Source of the DNA: Diphasiastrum complanatum
Lineage: Eukaryota; Streptophyta; Lycopodiopsida; Lycopodiales; Lycopodiaceae
Direction of reading: 5' to 3'
Assembly: GCA_029204225.1 (NCBI GenBank)
Contig: CM055110.1
Span: forward strand, 42,081,862-42,145,861
Length of the DNA: 64,000 nt
Shown: positions 12,493 to 23,665 of the stretch, in pieces
How positions within the stretch are numbered: the stretch's first letter is position 1
Layout: each line of letters opens with the position of its first letter
Notes under the pieces: model-generated
What the model was told of the DNA's origin: nothing
Database searches by the model: none
Seen by the model: the letters and a program-made list of their open reading frames with translations, nothing else
Made by a program: the position numbers and the translations under genes

Positions 12493-13764
12493 TTCAAGCA
12501 GGTCCTGAGGGAGAGAGGTCTTTCCAACAAGCAGGAAAGGAATGGGATCGCTCTCCTCCTTGGACCTTCAATAGGGCAACACCTGCAGGCATTCAACCCA
12601 TCAAACAATGCGACTAGCCACACATGCTTCCAATCTGTCCAGATGATATCCGGTCAGACGGAGGCTTCTTCTCCAGAGTTCGTCAGTACCCGAATCTGGC
12701 ATCACGACCTACCCCTGCCAATTTCAGATCAGATGGACGTGCCATTTGCTGAAAAAACAGCGCGCAGAGGGTTTTCAAAGATTCACTCTCTTCAAGAAGA
12801 CCTGAATTGGAAGGAAGGGCGCGCAACAGCTTGAAACCAAGACACATCCTTACCCCCAGTCCTCAAATCCCGAGCTACAGGCAAAGCGAAGCCTGACCTG
12901 CTCTTTGCACTGGTGTTTTTCTATTTGCATCATTTATGCAAATCAAAGTTTGAGAAAAAATAGTACAAAGCAGGAATCGGTTGTCTCCCAGTTATCAACA
13001 GCAATTCAAGGTTTCAAGGACTCCAAAAATGGGTTTAACAGTCAAACATGAAACAACAACAGACCAGTTTCCATAGGTCAAGATTCCAGATCAACAACTG
13101 ATAACACAAAATAGCATCACTGTTCAGAGGTTTGGTAAGAAAGCATCAACCAAAGAAAGGTTTCACAGGGGTATATCTGCATGCAACACTTTATCCCAAA
13201 TCCTAATCTGTTTTTCTAGAGAAGCTTCAATTTCCAAATCCATTCCATGTTGTCAATTTTCAGTTGCATAAAATACAAGAGGATTAGTTTTACAAAACCA
13301 GAAATCCTCACATGCAACCAAAAATTCAAGATTTCCCGTAACAATCAGTTTATTTTTGCAGGATAAATTGAATCCTCATCAATCTATCCACAAACATCCT
13401 GCTACTAAATTTGAATCCCGAACTGTCCAAAACATTATGGATTCATGCAATTTATTCATCCAAAAAAACAGATTTGAACAAGATCTACACATGTAGATCA
13501 TTCTACTTCAAACGGAAAATTTTCAAGGCTTCAGAAAATAAGAATGAATTCCACACTAATTCACAACATCTCAATAAAATCAAACAAGGAGAAGAGCACT
13601 CTACCACCAAGTTTGAAAAGCGTGCTCAAACAAGAATTAGTGAATCCAAACCCAATTTTCCCTTGAAAAAATAGCACTCCTACTGGGATGTGAATCCAAG
13701 TGCATTCCAATTCCAATTTGATGTAGAACTTCTCTCCATCCCATCCAAAAACCGCATCTTAACC
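7834..13764 (-). other. Internal region of the gypsy-like element, no readable ORF
   Basis: About 5.9 kb of AT-rich DNA holds no open reading frame above about 135 codons, and nothing in it is clearly a gag, protease, RT or integrase domain in either direction. It is either very old and mutated, or a non-autonomous element that never carried a full pol. A (GA)14 tract at 12460-12487 lies about 1.3 kb inside the 5' end, in a position similar to the (CT)22 tract in the gypsy element at 25057-34738. Confidence 0.6.
12460..12487. repeat. (GA)14 microsatellite
   Basis: Uninterrupted GA dinucleotide run of 28 bases inside the leader of the gypsy-like element. Confidence 0.95.
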
Positions 13765-13779
13765 GGGCTCTGATACCAA
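13765..13779 (-). promoter_or_regulatory. Primer-binding site (tRNA-iMet type)
   Basis: The minus strand reads TTGGTATCAGAGCCC directly after the 5' LTR, the standard plant iMet PBS. It fixes the orientation of the element as minus. Confidence 0.92.
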
Positions 13780-14239
13780 TGTAAAGACTACTAGGGAAAA
13801 CCCCTAAGATGAGGATAGGAAAACACAAGAGAGACTATGGAACAAAACCACCCAACCAATCCTAGATCCCTCCTGGAGAATCCTCTTGGATCTAGCCCCC
13901 AAGCCATTCCAATGTGACAACAAGAGGAGGGTAACCTAGACCAAGTCGTCGACGGGATAATCACTACCTCAATATATAGAAAGTAGGATCTTGTGCATGA
14001 ACCCATGCAATCCCCATGCATGTCAACTATAAATAGGTCACAGCTCTTCATGCATACCTTCTACCTATATAGATCAGTCACACGTACATGCACTGCTCCA
14101 TATGTCTCAATTAGAGTGTATGGGTCCTCTCAAGGTCATTAGTCAACAACAGGCCTCGACGTGGAATAAAATCTAGGCGTGACCAATAATCTCAAACACG
14201 AGGACTGTTCCAGGTCCTTAACCGAATATGGCCATAACA
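13780..14239 (-). repeat. 5' LTR of the gypsy-like element
   Basis: A 460-bp repeat of 7330-7819. It abuts the PBS on its left and the resumed copia RT on its right. Confidence 0.9.
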
Positions 14240-15655
14240 TGTGGTCACTAGTCGAAGCTCCTATTGGCTACAATATCATTGATTGCAAATGGATCTTCAA
14301 GATCAATTACAATGCCAATGGAGCAATTGATTGAAGGAAGGCAAGATTGATAGCACGAGGATTCACTCAGATCCCCAGTGTCAACTACAACGAGACTTTC
14401 AGTCCAGTAGTCAGACATTCGTCGATCCGAGCACTCTTGTCTTATGCTACAGTTGTCGACCTCAAAGTACATCAACTTGATGTGCAAACAGCCTATCTGA
14501 ATGGAGTTATACAAGAAGACATCTACATGATCTAGCCCGAAGGATACGTTCTGGAAGGTATGAAGAATCATGTCTGTATACTCCACAAAGCACTTTACGG
14601 CTTGAAACAGTCTGTCAGAGCTTGGTTCCAGAGGATCAACACATTTCTCATTGAACAAGGATTCAAACCAAGCATTGTTGATTGCAACGTCTATTCCAAG
14701 TCAGTGCAGCAATCCTTCATTATCATCACCTCATATGTGGACGATACGTTGCTCTTCAACAGCAATACTATGGTCAACGATTCTAAGCAGATGCTGTTGT
14801 CAGAGTTCGACATGACTGATCTGGATGAAGCTCACTTCTGTCTGAGCATTCAAATCCACAGAGATAGAGCAAAACGATCGATTTACATCACTCAGCAAAG
14901 GTATCTTCACAATGTTCTTAACCGATACAATCTAATGAACTGTAAATTAGCTCACTCACCGATAAATCCAGGCCTGCATTTGTCAAAAGGACCAATGTCC
15001 CTAGACCAAGCAGAAAGCGGAGCAGATGAGAGAGTATCCTTATCAATCGATAATTGGATCTCTCATGTACGCAATGGTCTATACAAGACCAGATATCTCG
15101 TTTGTAGTAAGCTCACTCAGCCAATATATGGCTAATCCTGGCATTATCCATTGGAAGACTCTCATAAGAGTCATGAGGTATATTCGAGCTACCATGGACC
15201 AGTGCATCTGCTATGGAGATGTCACCAACGACAATCTTCATCAGCTCAGTGGATATTTTGATGCAAGCTGGGGAGGAGATGTAGACAATCGTAAGTCCAC
15301 ATCTGGATTTACATTCTTCTTCAACGGCGGTCCTATCTCATGGAACAGTCGTAAGCAAACCTCTAGCGCACTTTCTTCTACAGAAGCAGAATACATTGCT
15401 GCTTCTCAATCTATTAAGGAAGCATTTTGGTTGAGAAATTTACTGTCAGACGTTAATCTGTATCATTACAGCCCTACAATTTTATTCTGTGATAATCAGA
15501 GTGCTATTGCCTTATCGGCCAACCCTAGATTTCACTCTAGGAGTAAGCACATTGAAATCAAATATCACTATATCAGGAGCAATGTTCTCAACAAGGAGGT
15601 GAGCTTAACATACTGCAGAACGTAGAACATGCTTGCAGATATATTCACGAAGGCA
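14240..15655 (+). pseudogene. copia RT and RNase H (3' half of split pol)
   Basis: This continues the copia pol after the insertion. RT blocks in order are IDCKWIFKI, ARGFTQIPSVNYNETFSPVV, HQLDVQTAYLNGVIQEDIYM, KALYGLKQ, and an intact SYVDDTLLF near 14734, followed by YITQQRYL. RNase H has SGYFDASWGGD, SSTEAEYIAA and FCDNQSAIALS (the acidic residues are present) and ends HIEIKYHY then DIFTKALS. One frameshift near 15020 splits it into 14560-15135 and 15026-15625, and stops occur near 14330, 14533 and 15624. It reverse transcribed element RNA when functional. The element's 3' LTR is missing. Confidence 0.9.
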
Positions 15656-15665
15656 TTAAGTGTTA

Positions 15666-15869
15666 TTAGCACACAACAGGTTTTTTGCATTGCTTAGTCT
15701 GAAGATCAAGGGGCGCTTCATTTGGAGGTCTTCTCTCATCACCTGTGACGACATCCCTCACGTTCTTCTCCATCAATATGTTTTTCATTTTCAACTTCCA
15801 CACTACATAGTTGGAAATCCCATCCAATTTGCTACTTCCACTCAAAATGGACTCTCCCATGTTTGCCAT
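15666..15869 (-). pseudogene. copia gag N-terminal fragment
   Basis: The minus strand gives MANMGESILSGSSKLDG, then NYVVWKLKMKNILMEKNV, the classic start of a plant copia gag (KLDGxNYxxWKxxM). The fragment is only about 65 residues and ends where the plus-strand RNase H of the neighbour begins. No PBS or LTR is visible to its right. It is the 5' end of an otherwise missing element. Confidence 0.75.
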
Positions 15870-16989
15870 CCCAAAACTACCTGAAACTACAGCTGTAGGC
15901 TAAAAACAGTATGCCGAGGCCAACTGTGATGTCATAACTAAAAAATAATGACCTGCACTTTTTCCTTTACCAGGCCACCTACCGCTTTTCCACCATATTG
16001 AAAGCCAAATCGGCGTCGCCTTCCAAAATGCACTTTGTCACCAACTCCCAACTACGTGCCCAATGAAATGGTGAGATCACTTTTGACGCACTCCGAACAC
16101 TTTCTCCACTGCAATCACTCTATTTTGCAGGATCGTACTTGCAGGTACAGTCCGGGTGCCCTTCGTTTGGAGGTTATAGCCTTTCGTTTGGATCAAAACG
16201 GATAAAGGACCCAAAAATAGGGACTTTTCTAGTTTTTGAACTGTTTCTTCAAAATGAAGAAACTCTACCCTTCAGTGGATTTAGACCCAACTCTCACTTC
16301 AGAGTGAAAATTTTTAATGAAGTTGAAGCCCAGTTTGCACTTCAACTCTCTTTAGCATTCTTCAAGGCTCCTTCAAAGTTTATCTAATGGCTTATAGCAA
16401 TCCAACGACCCACACTTCACCACAAGAAGCTTATCTTCACCATTGATTATCATGGATCTGGATCCGATGATCTAGAATCTATTTGGGCATTAAACCAAGT
16501 CCTAGGAGCTGTGACACACTCACATACACTGAGTCCCCACTCTCCTTTCTCAGTTTGTCACCAAATCCTTCCTTGTCAATTGCTATGGTCACTATCCAGT
16601 GTTCTATCTATAGCACGACCTTTTAGAATCTATTTAACTGATCAGGATGCCCTCCAACAAGCTTTTACAAGGTCTTCTACAGTGGAAGATCCACGATTTT
16701 TCACTTGTAAACCCTGAGCCAGGATCTCTAAACCGTTCTTGGAACTTGGTAGCCTTTATACAGTTCTTCAACAAGCAAATCCTCTTTCTCTAAGGTTGCC
16801 CTACTGCTAGAAATCCACTGCTTCAATTGCTTCACAAATTGGTGTCTGTTTGGATGCACACCGACTGCAAACGCCAAGCAGTCTCTTTACGAAATTTTGC
16901 CATTGACGGGACGTGTGTCCCGTCGACTCGCCTTGTGGCGAGGCCAACTGATACTTATCCACTGATAAGTGATTCTACTTTAATTCTAA
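15870..16989. other. Unassigned region with a hairpin cluster
   Basis: About 1.1 kb without a recognisable gene. The largest open frames (16139-16387, 16511-16717) have no familiar motif. The notable content is three consecutive short perfect hairpins at 16905-16970. It may be a solo LTR or leader of an unidentified element. Confidence 0.4.
16905..16970. other. Three consecutive tetraloop hairpins
   Basis: Stem 1 is GACGGGAC/GTCCCGTC with loop GTGT (16905-16924). Stem 2 is CTCGCC/GGCGAG with loop TTGT (16927-16942). Stem 3 is ACTTATC/GATAAGT with loop CACT (16953-16970). All stems are perfect and all loops are exactly four bases. Function unknown. Confidence 0.85.
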
Positions 16990-17690
16990 CTGTAATCTAT
17001 GAAGGAAACAAACATGGTAGCACCATCATTGCTTGTAGTTGATGAAACGTGGACATATGAGTGAAAACTTTGCAAAATTTAATGAGATGAACTAGTAGAC
17101 CTTGGAAATGGCATCCTATGTGCTTTGAAAGCACATGCTTCACAAGCCTCACCTTCACTTGACATAGACTTGGGGAAACCAATTGCCTTCTCTCCTCAAC
17201 CCACAAAAGTTAGCTCCATCATTATCATCCAGCTTAAAAAATCCTTCCAAATATTGTCCCTTCTTGCTACCACTTTGTTATTCCTCTCAATCAAGCAAGC
17301 ATCCACACAAAAATCAACATGTAGACCATCATCAAGTATTTCACCAACACTAAAAATATTCTTGGTAATATTATTCACACAAAGCACACCATCACTATCT
17401 ATCCACCAAGGAGTTTTACCTTTAAAGCTAGAAGAAGAATAAATTGATATCATTAATAATTCCTCCTTTTTACTCTCTTCTTCCACATTAGAAAGCCTTT
17501 AGCTTGCTTACCAAAAACCTTTTTCTTCTTGAAGCATTTCAAAAAAATGTTCCTTTGTACCACAAAAGAAACATTTCATCTTGGATTTGTCCTTCTTGCC
17601 ACTAGCTGATAATGGTGATTTGACCTTATTCTTGGAATGTGATTTTCTCTTGCCTTTGAATTTGCCTTGGGTGATGAGTGCCTTCTCTTT
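16990..17690 (-). pseudogene. copia gag tail, protease and integrase start, decayed
   Basis: The minus strand first shows EKALITQGKFKGKRKSHSK, then a frameshifted zinc knuckle CFFCGTKEHF (about 17690-17520). The protease begins PWWIDS but jumps straight to NNITKNIFSVGEILDDGL, an internal deletion that removes the flap (17486-17230). GAG-pre-integrase is reduced to IGFPKSMSSEGEACEACAF and leads to an integrase start SSTTSNDGATMFVSFID near 17000. Frames change several times. It is a truncated member of the lineage to which the complete element at 36710-43142 belongs. Confidence 0.75.
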
Positions 17691-17764
17691 CCCTTATTTG
17701 ATCATGAGTCATCCCATCCTTGCTAGCTTGTGCTCTTATCTACTCTTTGTGTACTTTCCACACG

Positions 17765-18387
17765 TGTGGTGACTCACAAACAATGTGATTGATCTTCTAA
17801 GGAGTGTGTGATTGCACATGGATCTATCTTTAGATTGATTCAAACAATCTAAGTACACAATCACAAGGCAAGAGCATGCATCTATCATTCACCATCATTC
17901 ATTCACATAGTTAGATTACTTTTGATGACAAAAACTAAGTATGAAATTGGATTTCTCTTGGGTAGAGAGAGAATGTGGAAAAAATTCTAAGTGTTGAAGC
18001 TCTCTATACAATCTCTCATCCAAAAAACTAAGTGTCAAAGTGAGCTCTCACACTTTCATAGAGTGGCTTGAGATCCAAGATGAAGCTCAGTGATTGGAAC
18101 TCTCTAAATTCATCTCTTACAAAGATTGGACCACTCTTAGATCACCTCTTACAATGATTGGACCATTTTGGTGCACCTCTTGATCTTATTGGTCCACATG
18201 GAAAAATTACATTATGAGGTGCATAGTCACTTGCCCTCTACCATCAAGCCAAGTGTAAGCAACCTACACTATCACGAGCTAATCCAAGTCAAAATTTTGG
18301 CCAAATCATATAATTACAAATGTACATGGAGTGGATTTGGCATATCACCCTCAAAACTCAAGATAGATAACTTTTACAATTTTCACA
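17765..18387 (-). repeat. Truncated 3' LTR of the first tandem copia
   Basis: On the minus strand it starts TGTGAAAATTGTAAAAG, right after a purine tract. Segments such as GCTCTTGGGTAGAGAGAGAA-like text, the GTGTGATT..TCTAAG block and the TAATTACAA block recur in the LTR at 24411-35139. The portion matching 24411-24770 is missing, replaced on the left by the gag tail fragment. LTR-to-LTR similarity is clear but low. Confidence 0.65.
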
Positions 18388-18400
18388 CTCCTCCTTAAAA
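18388..18400 (-). other. Polypurine tract
   Basis: The minus strand reads TTTTAAGGAGGAG immediately before the LTR start TGTGAAAATTG. Confidence 0.75.
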
Positions 18401-18409
18401 GATATCTAT

Positions 18410-19715
18410 CTATTTTAACATAGACCTTGAAATCAAGACAAGAGGAGATCTAAACTTGACAAAAGGATTCTTGAGCAATTGTTTTGTGAGAAGATCAACA
18501 ACACATGAATATGATTTGATATGCTCCAAGGTGATCTCCCTTCCAATGACCTTCTCCCTTACAAAATGGTGTGCTACCTCGATGTGCTTGCTTTTGCATG
18601 GAAAATTGGACTGTCTGCAAGACCTGATCCGAGATATTATCACACTTGACAATAAGTACATCTCCATCCTTGATACATTTTAGCTCCATAAGTAGCCTCT
18701 TGATCAACAATACCTCCTTGGTGGTTGTTCTAAGGGCCTTGTACTCAGTTTCACATGATGATAATGAGATTGTGTCTTGTTTCTTGGATAACCAAGATAC
18801 AAGATTGCATCCAATAAAGATGGTATAAGCACTTGTGGAGTTTCTAGCCACTTTGTCACTTGCAAACTCTGAATCTGAAAAGGAAACCATTGTCAGATCC
18901 TCTCCTTTGTAGATCAAACCATAATCTAATGTGGAGGAAACATATCTCAAGATCCTTTTGGTCAATTTCCAATGACAAACTTTTGGATGTTGCATGAATT
19001 GACTCAATTTGTGCACACTAAAGCTCAAATCCGGCCTAGTTATGGTCAACCAAATAAGGGAGCCAATAAGACTCCAATAAAGGGTGATGTCCTTGAAGGA
19101 TCTTTCATCCCCTTTGATAGGATCTTTTACAACATACTCCATAGGAGTATCTATACTCTTGCAATTTTCCATATGAAACTTTTAACCATAGAAAGAGCAT
19201 ATCTAGATTGACAAATAAATGCTTGATCTTGCCATAGATCTTCTCTAGGCATAAGATGTAGTGAAGTTCACCTAGATCTTGCATCTTAAATTAACTACCT
19301 AGTGCAATTTTTGTCTCATCAACAAGATTCATGCAACTTCCACTCAAGATGATATCATCTACATAAATGATGAGAATAACTAAATTGTTATTTACAAACT
19401 TTATGTACAAAGAGGGATCATAGTCACTTAGATTGAGCCCATATAGGCTTTTGAATAATAGACATACTTTGGATTCTTCACCTTCCTTGATAAAGCCTTC
19501 GGGTTGCTCCATATAAATTTCCTCCTCGAGATAATCATTAAGGCATTAGAAACATCAAATTGGAACATCCTCCACTTGAAGTAGCATAAAATGGAAATAA
19601 TGACTCTTATAGCTACCATCCATGGGTGCAAAAGTGTCTTCATAGTCAAGACCTTGTATTTGAGCATATCCTTTTGCACATAATTTTTCTTTGAATTTGT
19701 TGATAGATCCATCAT
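18410..19715 (-). pseudogene. copia RT palm and RNase H, decayed
   Basis: RT is seen at 19715-19291: [21 protein letters not shown] and IIYVDDIILSGS (YVDD intact). The connection segment MENCKSIDTPME and GSLIWLTITRPDLSF begins at 19172. RNase H has SFSDSEFASD, LSSCETEYKAL and VKCDN, then a frameshift, and SKHIEVAHHFVREKVIG with VDLLTKQL near the end. The acidic residues of RNase H are visible. Between 19512 and 19172 the frame is broken. The C-terminal motif is DLLTKQL, where functional relatives read DIFTKPL. Confidence 0.88.
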
Positions 19716-19805
19716 TGTGTTAGTTCACTCAAAACACCTACTTGTTGATAGGTGGATCCAAAAGCTCCCGAGTGTTGTTCAAAATCAAGGCATCATACTC
19801 TTTGT

Positions 19806-20598
19806 TCATGGCTTCAAACCACTCCTTAGATTGGAGTGCATCTTGGACATCTCTTGTCTCTTCAAGAGAGATAAAAAAAAAGGCATGATATGAGGTGCCA
19901 TCTTCAACTTGCTTTCATACAACATCTTATATGGTGATCTTCCTCCTAGAGCAAGATTTGGAAGTCTATTACAAAGATAGTTGGCACATGAAATTGCTTC
20001 TCCCCAAAAATATTTTGGAAGTAATGCCTCTATTCTAATTGCTTTTGCATATTCACATAGAGTTCTATATTTTCTTTTAGCAACCCCATTTTTTTGGGGG
20101 GAATAAGCAAAATCAAACTCTCTCCTCACTCCCTCTTGCTCCCAAAAGTCATTGAATTTGTTGGAAGTATACTCCCCTCCACCATCACATCTCAAAGTTT
20201 GCAAATTACCAGATAATTGTTTTTCATCTAAACCTTTTAATTTAAGGAAGACACCAAACACTATAGATTTGGAAGACAAGAGATACACCTAAGAAAATCT
20301 TTTGTAATCATCTCTAAAAGTAACAAAAAACTCTTCCTTTGCTCTTAAAAGAGGGAAAGTGAACATCCAACTACACTAGCCCAAAAGGATGATGAGTCTT
20401 AATGTTGGATCTTGTAAAAGGCCTTCTATGATATTTGGCATTAACACAAGCTTCACAAGGTTGAAGCTCCTTTGACATAGACTTTGTCAATCCAATAGCT
20501 TTTCCATCTTTGACCGTAGATGAAATGGCCTTGAAATTGGGGTGGCCCAATCTCTTGTGCCCTAATTCTTCGTGAGAAATCTTGGTCTTGTAGGCCAC
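19806..20598 (-). pseudogene. copia integrase, decayed
   Basis: GAG-pre-integrase EELGHKRLGHPNFKAI and CEACVNAKYHRRP (20598-20371) supply the His2Cys2 zinc site, with W of the usual WHKR changed to G. The catalytic core has TLRCDGGGEYTSNKF and QKNGVAKRKYRTLCEYAKA (20288-20000). The catalytic Glu of VAERK is Lys here. YFWGEAISCANYLCNR follows and the frame is lost before the C-terminal linker near 19806. The DNA between 20288 and 20371 still encodes the start of the core in another frame. Confidence 0.85.
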
Positions 20599-20683
20599 AC
20601 CACAAAAGCACTCCCACTAGAATCTAGTTTGTACAACCTACCAAATCTAGATCCTCTAGCTCTCACTTCATCCTCTCTCTTGA

Positions 20684-21870
20684 TTACACATGTGTCAACA
20701 TCAAATTGGACATCCAAACCATTGTCAAAACACTAAGGATATTTTTTGCTAGCTTCAGTACATAAAGTACATCATTGAGACACAAAGTTTTTGGTGATCC
20801 TATACTCAATGGAATACATCCTATTCCTTCAATCCTACACTCAACATCCTTTGTTGTGTAGATTGACCTCTTAGTACATTTATAAGGCATGAGACTGGTA
20901 AATGAATTTTAGAACTATACATACGTGAACTAGCCCCACTGTCCTATCCACCACAATTTCTCACTCTTGAAGGAAGAAGTAGAAAAACTTGACATCATCA
21001 AGGAATCATCCCTATCATTACCTTCACTCTCTTTCTCATTAGTAAGGTTAGCTTGCTTGAATTGGTTTTTTTTTCTTGAAGCAATTTGAGTCATAGTGGC
21101 ATTTCTTGAGACAAAAGAAACACTTGATCTTCTTTTTCTTCCCACTAGATGTTGTAGCTTGAAGAAGTGACCCTCATCTCCATCTTTAGCTCTGTCTTTG
21201 TCGTTATTGAAGTGTTGGTGTTGTTGTTGTCCTTTTCTCCTCCCCTCTGGCTTGTCGTTTGTGAAAAGTGCTTTGTCATCTCCACCATCCTTCAATGAGA
21301 GTTTGTTGATCCTCAATAGCTACACTCCTCAACAATAAGAACTCCTTACAATGCCTCCAAGCTTGGAAGCTCCTCTTGGATTGCGTAAGTTTGGACAATA
21401 TTGTCTCAATCCATTAAGAATTAATTGAGCTAACTCGTTTTGATTGAGATGGTCTCATATGCAAGCAAGCTCTCTATGAAGATCTTTCACTCTCATGACA
21501 AAATTTGAGGCACTCTCATCACTCTTTTGGTATCTTTGAAAGATTTGATTCCTAAGAGTGAGCTATCTAGATGTATTCTTGGCCTCGTAGATGGCTTTGA
21601 GGGTTTTCCAAGCCTCCTTGGCTAAGGTGAAAGAGCTAATCTCCCTCAACACTCCATTAGATACATTCATTTTGATGCAAGGTAAGGAAATCTTTGCCCT
21701 TTCTTGTACCTTTGTGATTCTTGGAGCACTTGTGGCTCCTCCTCAACTCCAAGCACAATATCCATCACATCTTGGAGGACCAAAATTGACTCCATCCTCA
21801 GCTTCCAAATGGCATCATTGGAGGCCTCACTTAGACTATATTGGCAAGCAAAAGAGTGAGATATGAGCCT
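20684..21870 (-). pseudogene. copia gag C-terminal half and protease, decayed
   Basis: Gag core pieces AWKTLKAIYEAKNTSRL (about 21610), SDESASNFVMRVKDLHREL (about 21500) and LNQNELAQLILNGLR (about 21420) lie in order on the minus strand. LRINKLSLKDGGDDKALF and a basic, His/Gln-rich stretch follow. A knuckle-like segment VSFVSRNATMTQI has lost its cysteines. The protease start is corrupted (LWWIGQWG), and its body reads CRIEGIGCIPLSIG and VLYVLKLAKNILSV (20890-20700). Several frame changes and a duplication of the gag start to the right show that this copy is rearranged as well as mutated. Confidence 0.8.
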
Positions 21871-22004
21871 ATCTTGGCATGTCCAACTAGGTTGGGTGCC
21901 CTACCCACCTCACTTTGAATGCGAATAAGTTTCTCAAGGCACATCCATTTGGCTTGAAATCAATTGCAACACAAACTAGACTTCACTAGCTTTACAACAA
22001 GATA

Positions 22005-22470
22005 TCATACTCTAGATTTGGATCTACCTTGGAGAAACATCAACCACTCAAAATTGGGTGATCTCACATGTGTTTGAGCACTATTGTCTATACATTTGAG
22101 TTGATAGTGTCTCCACCCTCGAGACATAATTTTGGGCACTTTCTCCTTTGTGTTTCTCAAATTGATAAGCCTTGAAGTATTTTTGGATTCATAGATAGAT
22201 TGCAATGCATCCCAAGCCATCTAGGCCAAGATACAAACTCCAAAATCCCTTAGGAGCTCATTGGATACATTCATGTTTATGTAATGTAAAGCCATCCTTG
22301 ACGTCTTCTTGAATCTCAAAGATTTTAGATGCACATCATCAATTCCACTCACAACATCAATGAGATCTTGAAAAACCAAGATTGACTTGTCATCACCTTC
22401 CAAATGGAATAGTTAGATGAGTTCAATCTTTCACTTGCCTCCAATAGGTAAGCTTCTAATTATGCCATGA
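22005..22470 (-). pseudogene. Second partial gag copy
   Basis: On the minus strand this repeats the gag N-terminal half: ASIGSLPI near 22465, DLIDVVSGIDDVHLKSLRFKK, LHYINMNVSNELLRDFG, a stop, then AWDALQSIYESKNTSRLINLRNTKEK. It ends at the equivalent of the LRNQIF motif, and the next 135 bp to the left lead into another gag start. It is one of three gag beginnings stacked in the same orientation. Confidence 0.8.
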
Positions 22471-23089
22471 TGAGGACGTATTTGTACTTAAAGTACACAA
22501 GTGTGAAATGACTCTAGAAATTGAAGTAAAGGCTAAAAATATCTAAGCTTACTTCATGCTTGAGATATGTACAAGATGTGTGGAGGTCGAGGTCCAACCT
22601 CATGATGACAATTAAAATGAAAATTAACTAGCTAGCTTTTATCTACTTTCACAAAGTATAAATTACTATCTCAAAAAGAAAAAATTAGTAGTCAACTTTT
22701 GGACTAAAATAGTGCTTTTTTTATGAATCATGAGTGTTAATCATGACAAGTGTACCAATAAAAGATTGACAACTACGATTGAATGGCCATATGACATGAC
22801 ACATTTGATGTCAAAAATAATCTCTAAATTCCAAGTCATCCACTAACATCACTCTAACTCTACTTTCCCAATCATGTATCACTTTCAAACTCCATTTTAA
22901 TTTTCACTTTTGAATTCATGTAACCTTTATTATTTAGATCATTCAATGACATTTTCTAAGCTTGCCCCAATATGAGTTCTATAAGGCAAACAAGACTATA
23001 AATAATGTACTTGAAGGCAACAATTTAGTCTAGACAAAGGGATGAGAAACATTTCACCCATAAGTGAGTAGAATGCTCCAAGATTTATA
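22471..23089. other. Leader-like DNA, no gene seen
   Basis: AT-rich sequence between two gag fragments. Nothing recognisable was seen on either strand. Confidence 0.4.
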
Positions 23090-23315
23090 GAAGTTAGCGA
23101 GACCAAGAAAAAAAATGTATTTCCATTATGAAAATACAAGTTACCTTAAGCATGATTGTAGATCCAAGGGCAAAGCTGATAAAGCAAGATAATCAATGCA
23201 GACCATCCTAATAGCAATGAGAGCCAAATTATGCAAGAATACACAAGAATATAGACTTTCACCTGATGCAACTTCGGCCTATGCTAGCAATGTAATTGGA
23301 TGGATTGTGACAAAA
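23090..23315 (+). pseudogene. Zinc-knuckle fragment of a different copia gag
   Basis: In the opposite orientation to its surroundings, a short plus-strand frame reads YFHYENTSYLKHDCRSKGKA, then KNTQEYRLSPDATSAYASNV and IGWIVTK. This matches the end of a copia gag with a knuckle of the CXXCGKxGHxxxDC type, whose first cysteines and glycine have mutated. It has no partner domains nearby. Confidence 0.6.
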
Positions 23316-23339
23316 TAAAAAGTTCTTGTGCTTATTGTA

Positions 23340-23665
23340 TTTCAAGAATATGGAATAGCTAAATTATTATGGATTCATAGATTGCTTGAAAAGTATCCCA
23401 TGCCTCCTTGGCCGAGATGGCATGCTCATATTTCCCTTAGGAGCTCATTAGACACATTCATTTTGATGCAATGCAAAACCATATTTGATCTCTTCTTGAA
23501 TCTAGTGGCCTCTTGTAGGTTCTGAGGCTCTTCCTCAACCCCACACACTATATCAATTAGATCTTTAAGCACCAAGATGGATTCTATTCTAACTTTTCAT
23601 GTGGAATAGTTAGATGGAGTCAATTTCTCACTTGTTTCTAATAGGTATGCTCCTATTGATGCCAT
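23340..23665 (-). pseudogene. Third partial gag copy
   Basis: The minus strand reads MASIGAYLLETSEKLTPSNY, then a stop, VRIESILVLKDLIDIVCGVEEEP, FKKRSNMVLHCIKMNVSNELLREI. It corresponds to about the first 90 residues of gag in the young element (MASNGGIMLESSERLSSSNY). It lies nearest the PBS, so it is probably the original gag start of this element. The two further starts to the left came by duplication or template switching. Confidence 0.82.

Larger units (their letters stand above)
7330..14239 (-). mobile_element. Minus-strand gypsy-like LTR element, gene-poor
   Basis: Two direct repeats bound this insertion (7330-7819 and 13780-14239). The PBS lies next to the right repeat, in reverse, and a purine-rich tract lies next to the left one, so the element reads right to left. 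It is 6.9 kb and split the host copia RT. Flanking bases are CGTGG on the left and TGTGG on the right, a 5-bp target duplication with one C/T change. The purine tract and adjoining text (TTCTGAGGACAT) resemble those of the gypsy element at 25057-34738. Just upstream of the tract a stop-riddled frame shows FRWK, then a KLKE-like stretch, like a worn-out chromodomain. No other domain could be read. Confidence 0.85.
4801..15660 (+). mobile_element. Ty1/copia element without LTRs, split by an insertion
   Basis: A whole copia coding region (gag, protease, integrase, RT, RNase H) lies on the plus strand, interrupted at 7330-14239 by a minus-strand gypsy-like element. The pol reading frame resumes after the insert: NQTW on the left and SLVEAPIGYNIIDCKW on the right form the usual copia RT start. 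Both ends are truncated. No LTR precedes 4801, and the right end stops just after the RNase H terminal motif DIFTKALS, where a minus-strand gag fragment begins. Frameshifts and stops are present but fewer than in the sister copy at 520-2795. Confidence 0.9.
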
